Shown piece by piece: positions 18,823-27,297 of a DNA stretch of 64,000 nt. Numbering within the stretch: position 1 is the first letter of the stretch; the number at the start of each line of letters is the position of its first letter. A model generated the notes under the pieces. The model was not told where the DNA came from. It ran no database searches and worked only from the letters and a program-made list of their open reading frames with translations. The position numbers and the translations under genes were made by a program. This DNA is from Palsa-506 sp963836355 (GTDB lineage: Bacteria > Actinomycetota > Actinomycetes > Streptosporangiales > Streptosporangiaceae), in the NCBI GenBank assembly GCA_963836355.1, contig CAWIJO010000018.1, positions 1-64,000 on the forward strand. Reading direction: 5' to 3'.

Positions 18823-19962
18823 TTAGATGCTGGCTGCCAGGTGCATGGCGGGGATGGCGGCGGCTTCCAGGTCGTGGGCGGCGTCGGCGTCGTCGAGGGT
18901 CTGGGCGACGCTGGTGACGGCGTGCAGGATGCCGCCTGCGGACATGGTCGCCGCCGGCGGCGAAGTGGGCGAGGATGGCTCGCTGGTGGTCGTCGGTGAA
19001 CCGGAGTTTCCTGGCGATGATGCTGATGGTGGTGTCGGGGTCGGTGACGGGCGTGCCGGACACGGTTTCGAGGTCGCGGATCATGCGGGTGACGTAGCCG
19101 GTGTCGAGGTAGGCGGTGACGGCGTCGGTGGTCCGGGATGTGATCAGCTCAAGGGTCTTGGTGGTGGTGGCCTCGGACCAGGTGACGACTCCGTCGTCGC
19201 CGTCGTGGCGGGAGCCCAGGTGGGTGCGGCGCAGCGCGGAGGCGTTCATGACCAGCCCGTTGCTGCAGACCTCGGACGTGCAGTCGCGGGGCGATGGTGA
19301 ACGCGCCGAACCCGGTTTCTGAGTTGGAGATCAGGAAGCCGGCCCAGACGACAGGCAGGTCGCCGCCGGGGCGCCCGTCGAACGGGGACCGGTATCCGGC
19401 CAGGAGCCGGGGTGCCATGGCTTGGACGTCCGGGGAGCAGACGCGGACGGTCATCCGCCGTTCGCTGAGGTCGGCGCCGTCGATGATGACGGGGACGCCG
19501 GAGTCGCGGATGCCGTCCAGGGCGGCCATCAGGACGTCGAGGTGGTCGATCCTGGAGTATTTGTCCGACAGGACCGCCCGGATGACGCCGGAGCCGTTGC
19601 CGCCGCGCAGGACCCGGATCAGGAAACGGCGGTCGGTGCGTGCCAGCCAGCCGTTGACGTTGGCGTCGTACAGATCGACGGCATCGGCGTGCGATCCGGC
19701 GCAGGTAGGGCAGCGGGATGCCCAGCTTGTCGGCGAGCTGGCCGTCGGCGACGTCGTTGACGGCGTATGAGCCGGTGGTCATGGTGACGCCGTCGCGCCG
19801 CAGGGCCGGCCCGGTGCCGTCCAGGATCAGCCGCCCGCCATCGGCGCGGATGGCGCCGGAGCCGGCGATGACGTCCAGCGCGCGGGCGGACTGGTCGGTG
19901 AGCAGGCCGGCGAGCTGGCCCAGCTGCAGGTTGCGCTGGGGTGAGGCTGTTCTGGTGAGCAT
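18823..19962 (-). pseudogene. DUF932 domain-containing protein no. 1, frameshifted
   Basis: The start reads MLTRTASPQRNLQLGQLAGL. The DUF932 core is rebuilt from three frames: LADKLGIPLPYLRRI, then DLYDANVNGWLARTDRRFLI, RAVLSDKYSRIDHLDVLMAA and VVWAGFLISNSETGFGAFTI, then CSNGLVMNASALRRTHLGSR, VVTWSEATTTKTLELITSRT and AILAHFAAGG, ending MHLAASI. Frameshifts lie near 19700, 19270 and 18950. DUF932 is a plasmid- and phage-associated family of unknown role. This gene lies inside Tn554-like copy 2, whose target was itself a DUF932 gene. A degenerate copy of the structured leader precedes it. Confidence 0.75.
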
Positions 19963-20115
19963 CGGCTCTCCTTCAGGTGCGGTCGGGGTCCCGGGTCACC
20001 GGTGAAAGGTGCCGGGGCGTCCGCAGCCGGCCGTGGGCCCTGGTGCTGGGGACGCGGGGGCCGGCAAGGCGCCGGCCAGCGCCAGGCGGGGCAAGCCCGC
20101 AGCGCCGGGATAACG

Positions 20116-20175
20116 CTGGTGAAGGATTTGTGGCCGAGCGAAGCGGCCCGCAGGGCGGCCAAGATGCTTCACCAG
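20116..20175 (-). repeat. Degenerate relative of the structured leader repeat (copy C)
   Basis: Arms 20116-20136 and 20156-20175 form an imperfect 20-bp stem around a short gcgaagc-containing loop. The right arm shares ggccaagatg with copies B and D. It lies about 150 bp upstream of DUF932 no. 1, the same placement as the other copies. The resemblance is partial. Confidence 0.4.
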
Positions 20176-20190
20176 CCCGGCGCGGGCTTG

Positions 20191-21011
20191 CGGCGCGGCG
20201 CGGCCGGCGCATGCTCAGGCCCCGGACCCAGCCCAGGGCCCGGGTGGCACGGGCCAGACGGTCCCCTTGCGGAAGCGAGTGCTGAACCGTCCCACGGCGA
20301 CCAGTTCGACACGGATATTTGCGACCGCCACGCTGATCGGGTCGGGCGGTTCGTCAGCATCGTGACGTTAGCGCTGGGAGACCAGGCCGCTTGCGGCAGC
20401 CAGGCCTGTTAGGCGCTCGCTATGAGCACGCGACGTCACCCATTTTGAACACGGCCGAGACCATAATCCTCTGCTGAGCGACGACAGCTTCGTGAAAGTG
20501 GCGCCTTCCGGGATCTGCCCAGTGACGGCCCCCATGCCTTGACGACAGTTGTCACGCAGGGTGAACTTCCGCTTGACGCTGGCCGCGGATGCTTGCGCCA
20601 ATCGTTGATACTCTGGAGCGATCTTGAAGCGTCCACGACGTCGCTTCTTTGGGCGTGGCGGCCCGTCGTAGACCCGTTCACTGGAGCGACCTCGCTGACG
20701 TGAGTAATTGCGATTCCTCTTCGTTGCCGCGCTTTTCTTGCTCGGGCACCGAACAGGAGTCGGCGCGTGGACATGTCCCCGATGGGGAGTCGCCAAAATC
20801 ACCAGCAGCCGCACGACGGTTGCTCCAGAGAACGACTATGCGCGGCTGCCTACTCTACCGACCAGCAGGCCAGGAACGCCCTCGCCAGCCTTACCGCCTT
20901 CCCCAGCAGCAAGCTGGCTGACCGCTGATACCTACTTGCGTCGCAGATCGGCCTCACGCACAGTGGCAGCGGGCACGGACTCGCCTATGAGGCGGTCAGG
21001 AGGTTCCGGTC
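20191..21011. other. No recognisable gene
   Basis: About 800 bp of mixed composition inside Tn554-like copy 2. A minus-strand frame at 20368-20814 (starting MRLLVILATPHRGHVHAPTP) is open but basic, with no family signal, and I do not support it as a gene. The promoter of the plus-strand membrane-protein gene should lie in the last 150 bp. Confidence 0.4.
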
Positions 21012-22070
21012 ATGGGAGAACTGCCAAAAACGGGCGCCGGTCCCGCATGCGAGCCTGCGCCGCGCCGGTCATCGCCCCAAAAGGCGCGGCGGCATGGGAC
21101 CCTGCGCGAGATTTTCGGACCGTCGCGAGAAAAAGAGTGCCGGAAGCTCCGGTCGCACGTCAATGTGCTGCGCGCTCGAGCCCAGCGGCTTAACAACGCC
21201 TACGGCGCCGATCCCGCGGCACATCGCCAGGTCAAAGACCTTGCCGATCCCGCGGCACATTGCCAGGTCAAAGACCTTCTCTGCCAGGAGGACTGGTGTA
21301 AAAGCGATCTGCCCGCGATGTATGACTATGCGGACAAGCTCGAAGAGCTCCTCCCGCACATCGCCGACGAGGCCTACCTGAGGACCGTGCTGGCCTACGA
21401 GCTGACCCGCACGGACGAGACGGTCAGGCTGACCACGCTCTTGCCCGAGACGGAGCTCTGCGAACTGCGACGCCTGAGCGGCTCAGGACCGCGGCTGCGC
21501 GGTCCCGGAGGACCCGATGGTGGCGGTGATGATGATGATGGAAGGCGGCGGATGGCCGACGGCCTCAGCCTCCTGGCCAGGGAACGCGCCGGTCTGCAGC
21601 GCCATGAGCGTCTGATGAGCCAACTGCGACCGAAATACCTCGTGTTCTTCACCGCGCTCATCGCGGTTCTGCTCTTGACGATCTCCCTTGCGATCGGCCT
21701 GGGTGTCAACGCGGACCTGAAAAGTGCCGACCCTTGGGCGCAGCTGCTCCTCGTGCTATCCAGCGGTGCTCTGGGCAGTATCCTGGCGGCCGCTTTACGA
21801 CTTAAGGACCAACTCGACCTCGTCTCGTTCCGTACTGCCGCGCGGCTCATCTACCTCCAGCCCCTCATCGGAGCAACCTTCGGGCTCACCAGTTGGCTGA
21901 TCCTCACCGCGGGCGTGGTCACGATCGGGGATGGCAGCACCACCGCATGGGCAACCCAGGCAGCCGTAGCCTTCGCCAGCGGCTTCTCTGAGCCCTTCGC
22001 CCTTGGGATCCTCGGTAGATTGACGCCAGAAAATCCACCGGCACCAGAAAACAGGCAATCGCCGCGCTGA
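21012..22070 (+). CDS. Uncharacterised membrane protein, cargo of Tn554-like copy 2 (352 aa)
   Basis: The ATG has a perfect AGGAGG site 8 nt upstream. The first 210 residues are soluble and charged, with a helical segment (LRSHVNVLRARAQRLNNAYG), a duplicated unit DPAAHRQVKDL/DPAAHCQVKDL, and a Gly/Asp-rich linker. Then come about four membrane helices: VFFTALIAVLLLTISLAIGL, LLLVLSSGALGSILAAALRL, IYLQPLIGATFGLTSWLILT and TQAAVAFASGFSEPFALGIL. The pattern of a cytoplasmic sensor-like half and a compact membrane half recalls effector components of defence systems, but no family is recognised. It is the only plus-strand gene in the element and is intact. Confidence 0.7.
   Translation: MGELPKTGAGPACEPAPRRSSPQKARRHGTLREIFGPSREKECRKLRSHVNVLRARAQRLNNAYGADPAAHRQVKDLADPAAHCQVKDLLCQEDWCKSDLPAMYDYADKLEELLPHIADEAYLRTVLAYELTRTDETVRLTTLLPETELCELRRLSGSGPRLRGPGGPDGGGDDDDGRRRMADGLSLLARERAGLQRHERLMSQLRPKYLVFFTALIAVLLLTISLAIGLGVNADLKSADPWAQLLLVLSSGALGSILAAALRLKDQLDLVSFRTAARLIYLQPLIGATFGLTSWLILTAGVVTIGDGSTTAWATQAAVAFASGFSEPFALGILGRLTPENPPAPENRQSPR
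21207..21278 (+). repeat. Tandem 36-bp duplication inside the membrane-protein gene
   Basis: Two consecutive 36-bp units (21207-21242 and 21243-21278) differ at one base. They are in frame and encode ADPAAHRQVKDL followed by ADPAAHCQVKDL. This is a recent slippage-type duplication. Confidence 0.85.
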
Positions 22071-22355
22071 CGCGGAATGCAGCCCGGAAGGATCCCCTCA
22101 TTGAGCTACCAGTGCTCGCGTCGCTTGCGGCGTAGTGAGTCCGCCCGGTGATAGGTCGCTGTGCACGAATCCATAAGAACGAAGCGCGGTCTCGGCCGGA
22201 GAGCGCCGTCAGAAAGCGCCGCGACAGAACTGCCGTTCGGCTCGGCACGCGCTGACCAACGGGCCGCCTCCCGATTCGCCGATATCGGCGATACCGCATG
22301 CAGCGCGCCTGCCGGGCTGTCACCGTCTGTAACGGAATGTCAGCGCGTGGTCTGG
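22071..22355. other. No gene seen
   Basis: The gap between the convergent membrane-protein gene and the tnpC-like gene. No hairpin terminator is obvious. Confidence 0.4.
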
Positions 22356-22937
22356 TCAGGTGGCCTGGTTGATGTGCTCGGCGATCTGTGCTTCGAGGTC
22401 GGCGACGCGGCGGTCCAGGAAGCGGCTGGCGGAGCGGGCGGCGGCGAGGCGCTCGCGCAGTGTGCGGTGCTCGTCGGTGAGCTGGCGGATGCGGTGGTGC
22501 AAGGTGGTGTTCTCCGTGGTGAGGCGCTGGGCGGAGCCGGTGCTCAGGGGTGTTTCGAGGTCGCGGATCGTTCCTGTGAGCTCGCCGATCCGGCGGCGCT
22601 GGGTGAGGATCTCGGTGTGCGCGTGGCTGAGGGCGTCTTCGGCGTTGAGCGCCCGTTCGCGCCAGGAGGCTTCGGCGTGCCCGGCGGCCGCGGCTGACCG
22701 GGCGGTGGCGTGGCTGGCGGCTGCGTCACGGGCGCTGCCGAGCAGGGCGCGGGCCTGGGGGTTGCCGTAGAGGAACGTGGCGGAGACCCGGGCGTGCCCG
22801 GCCAGGGCGCGGACGGTCAGTGGGGTTCCGTCCAGGCGCAGCCGGGTGATGGCGTCCTGGACGCGGGTGAGCATGTGCGCGGTGCGCTGGCGGCGGGCGG
22901 CGATGGCCGGGCCGGTCCTGGCGGACTCGGTGCCCAT
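22356..22937 (-). CDS. TnpC-like DUF6262 protein
   Basis: This is a 193-aa protein starting MGTESARTGPAIAARRQRTA, with its ATG overlapping the tnpB TGA. Residues 20-65 form a helix-turn-helix-like region (LTVRALAGHARVSATFLYGN). The rest is a long coiled coil (LTQRRRIGELTGTIRDLETP, LRERLAAARSASRFLDRRVA). DUF6262 proteins regularly follow two tyrosine recombinases in actinobacterial elements, the place of tnpC in Tn554, where the third protein affects transposition frequency and orientation. The gene is intact. Confidence 0.75.
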   Translation of the reverse strand: MGTESARTGPAIAARRQRTAHMLTRVQDAITRLRLDGTPLTVRALAGHARVSATFLYGNPQARALLGSARDAAASHATARSAAAAGHAEASWRERALNAEDALSHAHTEILTQRRRIGELTGTIRDLETPLSTGSAQRLTTENTTLHHRIRQLTDEHRTLRERLAAARSASRFLDRRVADLEAQIAEHINQAT

Positions 22938-25533
22938 CAGATGGGCCGGCTGGCGGCGGCCGGGCCGGCTGGCCCGGGCTGTGCTGGCCCGGCGTCTTCT
23001 GGGGGGCGGGTGAGGGAGTCTGCGCGGAAGGCGGTGCTCCATACCCGGGTGAAGTAGTCCTGCGGGCGGCGCAGGTCCAGGGCCAGGGCGGCGTCGTGCA
23101 GCCCGGCGGCGCGCAGGGCCTGCTCGAGGCCGTCGATGGCGCGGGCGGTCGGGGCGAACACGTCGTGGAGGTAGCTGGCGGTGGCGTCGTCGGGCGCGCG
23201 TTCGGCCAGGGTGGCCCATTGTTCTTGCTTGCGGCGCCAGTAGAGCAGGTCGGCGCCGGACATGACGAACTTCCCGCAGCCGTGGCAGTTCAGGTTCCAC
23301 GGGCACGCGCCGCCGAGGACGACGGGCTGGAAGGTGCAGAACCCGCCTTCGGCGGGGGTGCTGGTCCTGGTCAGGTCGATCATCAGGGCCTGAGCCTGGC
23401 CGGGGGTCATGCCGCCCGGGCCGGCTGAGATGAGCGTGCCGGGTTCGGGTGCGCCCGGCCCGGTAACCCAGATCGCGTTGAGCGCGTCTTCCAGGACGGG
23501 GTCGGTGCTGGCGAGATGGACGTAATGCTCGGCCATCCGCTCGGAAACCTGGCCGAGGTAGCGCTTGACGTGGCTGAGCGTCGCGCCGTTGCGCAGCAGC
23601 GCGGTGGCCAGGGAATGACGTGCCTGGTGCGGCACGCACGCGCCGATGCCGAGCCCGCCGGCCCACGCGCGGAAGTGGCGGTTGAACCAGGCGGGGCTGA
23701 CCGCGCAGGTGAACGTCAGGTTGGCGTTCTTGCGGGGGAACAGCGCGATCACGCCGCGCTCGGCCGGTGACGGGGGCCGGCCGCGGAGGCGCTCGAACTT
23801 CTCGCAGGTCGCGGCCTGGCGGCGGGCCAGCCGCTCATAGAGCGGTTCGGGGATGCGGATGGCCTGGTCGTAGCGGCCGACCTTGGTCTGGTCGTGCCAG
23901 AGCATCGCCAGGCCGTTGTAGCGGCCCAGGCATTCCAGCCGCAGGTTGCGGACCTCGCTGCTTCGGCGGCCGGTCGTGACCAGGGTCTCCCAGATGTCGC
24001 GGAGCCCGCGGCCGTCCTCGTCGCGGGCGTCCAGGGCGGCCAGGTTCACCTCGGCGGCCAGCGCCCGGGCGGCTTCGTCGGGGAACGGGCGGCGCCGCCC
24101 GGATGTGAGCCCGCCGTGGGGGATGGCGGTGATGAAGGCCCGGTCCAGCCCGAGGGACTCACACGCCCCCGATTCCAGGCCGGCCCGCAGCACGCCGCGG
24201 GCACCGTCGAAGATGGTCGCGGCCGTGCCCGGCCTGGCCGTGGTCTTGCGGCCGTCCCGGCGGTGGATGCCCAGCTCGGGCAGGCCGCGGCGGGCACGCT
24301 CACGCTGGCCGGCGATGAACGCGATGGCGTCCTGCCCGCTGAGCTGGACCGGGTCATCCCCGCCCGCGCGGGCGCTGGCCCGCAAGAACGCCGACAGTTC
24401 CACGCAGCCGCGGCGGGCGACCACCAGCGGGACGGGGCTGCGTGGCGGCGCCGTCGCCGTCAGCCGGGCGGCCATCCAGTCCCACAGCAGGTCCCGCAGC
24501 CACGGCTGGGTGACCTCGGCCAGGCTGAAATGGCTGCCCCGGCCGTTGAACCGCACCCCGAAATGGCCGGTTTCCAGGAATCCGGCGCGCCTGGTGTCCT
24601 GCCGGGTGTGATAGATCAGCCGCAGCTCGGTGAGCATGCCCTTGCCTGCCCGGGCGGCCAGGCCCGGGGAACGTGGACAGGTCCGCTTCGGTCAGGGAGT
24701 TCAGGTCCCGGCCGCGGCACTGGTTCACCAGGTGCTGCACCTGCATCAGGGTCCACTGCCTGCCGTCGGGCTGCTGGGTGCGGCGATGCAGCAGCCACTG
24801 GATCTCCGCGCGCAGCAGCGGCCGCGTTCCCAGCAGCGACACGCGGCCGTTGTTCCGGCACTGGGGGTCGGCCCGCCGGCACCATTCGCGCCACGATGCC
24901 TTGTCGCCGAAGCTGGCCACGGCCGGGCCTTGCCGGTATACCCACTTACCGGGCAGCCGGGCGGTGCCGGGCCGCCCGTCCGCGTCGTAGCGGTGGTCGT
25001 GGAACAGGCACAGCCGCAACGGCGAGGCGGCCACGGCCGGGCAGGACACGACCTGGCATGTGCCGTATCCGGGCAGCGCGGCCTGCGATGCGCACCACGC
25101 CGCGAAGTCGGTGAGCCGGCGGCGGCGGGTGTTCCACCGTTCCCGGTGGCGCCCGCACAGCTCCAGCCGGCCAGCGGCCGGCAGGCCCGGGCAGATCCGG
25201 CACGGGGCACCGTCATGGAACCGCGGCGGCGGCTGCGGCCTGGCCTGGGCGAGGAACGCCGGCATGCCCGTGCCGGACTCCCGCGCGGCGGTCCACTGTC
25301 GCTCGTGCGCGGCGCAGAGCTCCCGGGCGTCCCCCCGCCCGCGGCGGCACTGCGGGACCACGCATGACCACCGGAAGACCGGGTCGCCAGGCCGGAACCG
25401 CGATCGCCTCGGCGCGGAACAGCGGATCGAACGACGGCGCGGCGATCAGCGCGGTCAGCATCTCCAGCCGGTCCCCGGCAGCCCGCCGTGCCGCCCAGTC
25501 CGGGACCAGCACCAGCGCGCCCGCGCCGCTCAC
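22937..25533 (-). pseudogene. TnpB-like tyrosine recombinase (two single-base frameshifts)
   Basis: It probably starts at GTG 25533, overlapping the tnpA TGA. The N-terminus (RLEMLTALIAAPSFDPLFRA) changes frame near 25385 to a cysteine-rich part (CVVPQCRRGRGDARELCAAH, LCLFHDHRYDADGR). It changes again near 24660, where a GGG replaces an expected GG. The long final frame holds the catalytic domain: TGRRSSEVRNLRLECLGRYN (Arg), VPHQARHSLATALLRNGATL (HxxR), LGQVSERMAEHYVHLA (Tyr). A C-terminal Cys region (GGACPWNLNCHGCGKFVMSG) follows. It would be the second recombinase of the element. The two shifts could be sequencing errors, since everything else is well preserved. Confidence 0.75.
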
Positions 25534-26720
25534 CGCTGGCCGCCCGCCCACACCCGGGCCAGGGCGGCGGTGAATACCGGGTCATGCAGGTCCGGATGAC
25601 CGTAGACGTCCTCGACGGTCCGCGTGGACGCCCACCCGCCGGCCTGACGGGCGACCAGCAGGTTCCCCCCCGAAGCGTCCAGCACGGCCGTGGCGAATGA
25701 GTGACGGAACATGTGCGGCCGGACCCGCGGTCCCAGCCCGGCGCGGGCACCCGCGCGGCGCAGCATCCCCCGCGCCGCGTCTGCCGTCCACGGCTGCCCG
25801 GCGCCCGGGCCGGCCAGCTGGACGAGCAGCATCCCGTGCCCGGTGCCCGCCCGCGGGTACTCACTCGTCAGGTACTCAAAATAGGAATGCACCATCGCCG
25901 GGCTGACCCGTTTCACCAGACCCCCGGTGACCACCCCGCCGGTCACCAGCCAGTCCGGTTTCGTCTTGGCCGCCGCGCGGTTGGGGTTCCCCGGCCGGTG
26001 GCACACGTGCACGTGCGGGGCCGTGCACTGCCCGCATGCCGCATCCGCGCGCAGATGCAGATCGGCCAGGTGCAGCCCGGCCAGCTCGCCGATCCGCAGC
26101 CCCCCGTCCGCCAGCCATGTCACCACCAGCCGGTCACGAGCCGTCCTCACCGCCGCCAGCAGCAGCGGCCGGGCCTGATCCGGCAGCATCTTCGGGTGGG
26201 GGGCAGCGGGCCGGAACACCGCCAGCGGGTTCACCGGCACTGACTGCGTCAGGTGACCCAGCATCCGGCGGTCCCGGTCAGCCCGCGACGGCAGCTTCCG
26301 GGCGTCCAGCCCGGCCCGCAGCGCCGTGTTCACTCCCAGCGCGCACTGGTGCAGGTAGAACCCCTTCACGCAGGCCGCCGCCACCTGCAGCGCCCGCGCG
26401 CCGTAAGGCCGCCTGGGCGCCACCCGCCACGGCCGCTCCCCCGGCACCGGCAGCTTCGCCCCGGCCGCGCCCATATACCGGATCAGGTCCTCCAGCCGCA
26501 CCGACTCCGCCGCCAGGCCCTCCCGCGCCAGCCACCGCAGATGATCCACGAGGAAGAACGCGTACGTGCGCTGCGTGCCCGACCCCTCGAACGAGCGCAG
26601 GAACCCCTCGGCCGCCCCGACCGTCACCCCGCCGGCGTCCACGATCGTGAACGAACGGCGCCCGTCCCGGCGCACGACCATCTGGACCCGCAGATCACCG
26701 ACTATCAGCCCGGCGCGCAT
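25530..26720 (-). CDS. TnpA-like tyrosine recombinase/integrase
   Basis: This 396-aa protein starts at ATG 26720 (MRAGLIVGDLRVQMVVRRDG), downstream of a GGGGGTGG site. Residues 60-200 are the SAM-like core-binding domain (YAFFLVDHLRWLAREGLAAE). The catalytic domain follows: WLADGGLRIGELAGLHLADL (Arg), RVRPHMFRHSFATAVLD (HxxR), GGWASTRTVEDVYGHPDLHD (Trp in place of the second His, then the Tyr nucleophile). CGQCTAPHVHVC adds a cysteine cluster. It begins an operon with tnpB and tnpC, each overlapping the next by 4 bp. Length and operon order match Tn554 TnpA. All catalytic residues are present. Confidence 0.85.
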   Translation of the reverse strand: MRAGLIVGDLRVQMVVRRDGRRSFTIVDAGGVTVGAAEGFLRSFEGSGTQRTYAFFLVDHLRWLAREGLAAESVRLEDLIRYMGAAGAKLPVPGERPWRVAPRRPYGARALQVAAACVKGFYLHQCALGVNTALRAGLDARKLPSRADRDRRMLGHLTQSVPVNPLAVFRPAAPHPKMLPDQARPLLLAAVRTARDRLVVTWLADGGLRIGELAGLHLADLHLRADAACGQCTAPHVHVCHRPGNPNRAAAKTKPDWLVTGGVVTGGLVKRVSPAMVHSYFEYLTSEYPRAGTGHGMLLVQLAGPGAGQPWTADAARGMLRRAGARAGLGPRVRPHMFRHSFATAVLDASGGNLLVARQAGGWASTRTVEDVYGHPDLHDPVFTAALARVWAGGQR

Positions 26721-26845
26721 GCCACCCCCAGGGGCACCCCCGCGAAGGCACGCCATATCAACGACAAGATCGGTAAACGACAGCCCGGACCCTACGCTAA
26801 GACCCGGCCGCGCACATGGCGGGCGCGCCGGAGCCGCCCGGTAAA

Positions 26846-27149
26846 GCGCCAGGATGGAGTCGGTGACCTCGTCGCTGAACTTCGCCGTCTTCGCGGCCAG
26901 CCGGACGGTCTCCTCCGGGCGGGTGACCGGCACCCCGGCGGTCCGCTCGATCTCGGTCACCTTCGCCTGCAGATAGGCCGGGGACAAGAAGGTGGCGACG
27001 GCGTCGCGGGCCCGGGCGGTGATCAGGGCCAGTTCCTTGTCCTGGGTGTCGGCGGTGTACCGGATGACGCCTTCGTCCTGCCGCGATCCCAGGTGCACCG
27101 CCCGGGCGACGTCGGCGATGATCTGCAGGCCGTTGCCGCAGAATCTCCG
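26846..27149 (-). pseudogene. DUF932 gene no. 2, middle fragment
   Basis: It reads CGNGLQIIADVARAVHLGSR, ALITARARDAVATFLSPAYL, then VTEIERTAGVPVTRPEETVR and KFSDEVTDSILAL. This corresponds to CSNGLVMNASALRRTHLGSR through AILAHF in DUF932 no. 1. Its 5' side is cut by the serine-recombinase element and its 3' side by Tn554-like copy 2. Confidence 0.8.
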
Positions 27150-27297
27150 CGACGGACGATTCATATTGCCTCTCCTGCAATCGCGTGTCGGGATGTTCGG
27201 ACGTGGTGCGGGTCTGTGCTGGCCGGGGCGGCTTTCACGGGTTCGCTGTGTGATCATGCCGGGCGGTGCCGACAGTTACGGCGGCGGCGTTGTGCCG

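Larger units (their letters stand above)
18667..26845 (-). mobile_element. Tn554-like element, copy 2 (8.2 kb, with cargo)
   Basis: Its boundaries are set by rejoining DUF932 gene no. 2. The 7-bp sequence gcgccag flanks both ends (18660-18666 and 26846-26852). It contains tnpA, tnpB and tnpC-like genes on the minus strand, with tnpA starting 126 bp from the right end. The cargo is a plus-strand 352-aa membrane-protein gene and a DUF932 gene. The left-end block 18697-18736 is shared with copy 1. Only tnpB and the DUF932 gene show frameshifts. Confidence 0.75.

Noticed and set aside
20368..20814. Open minus-strand frame of 148 codons (starts MRLLVILATPHRGHVHAPTP)
   Set aside because: It is very basic, with no ribosome site, no family motif and no conserved neighbour arrangement.
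22356..23666. A 436-codon protein reading through from the tnpB region into tnpC
   Set aside because: The upstream part is the shadow frame of tnpB. The real start at 22937 overlaps the tnpB stop in the usual ATGA fashion.
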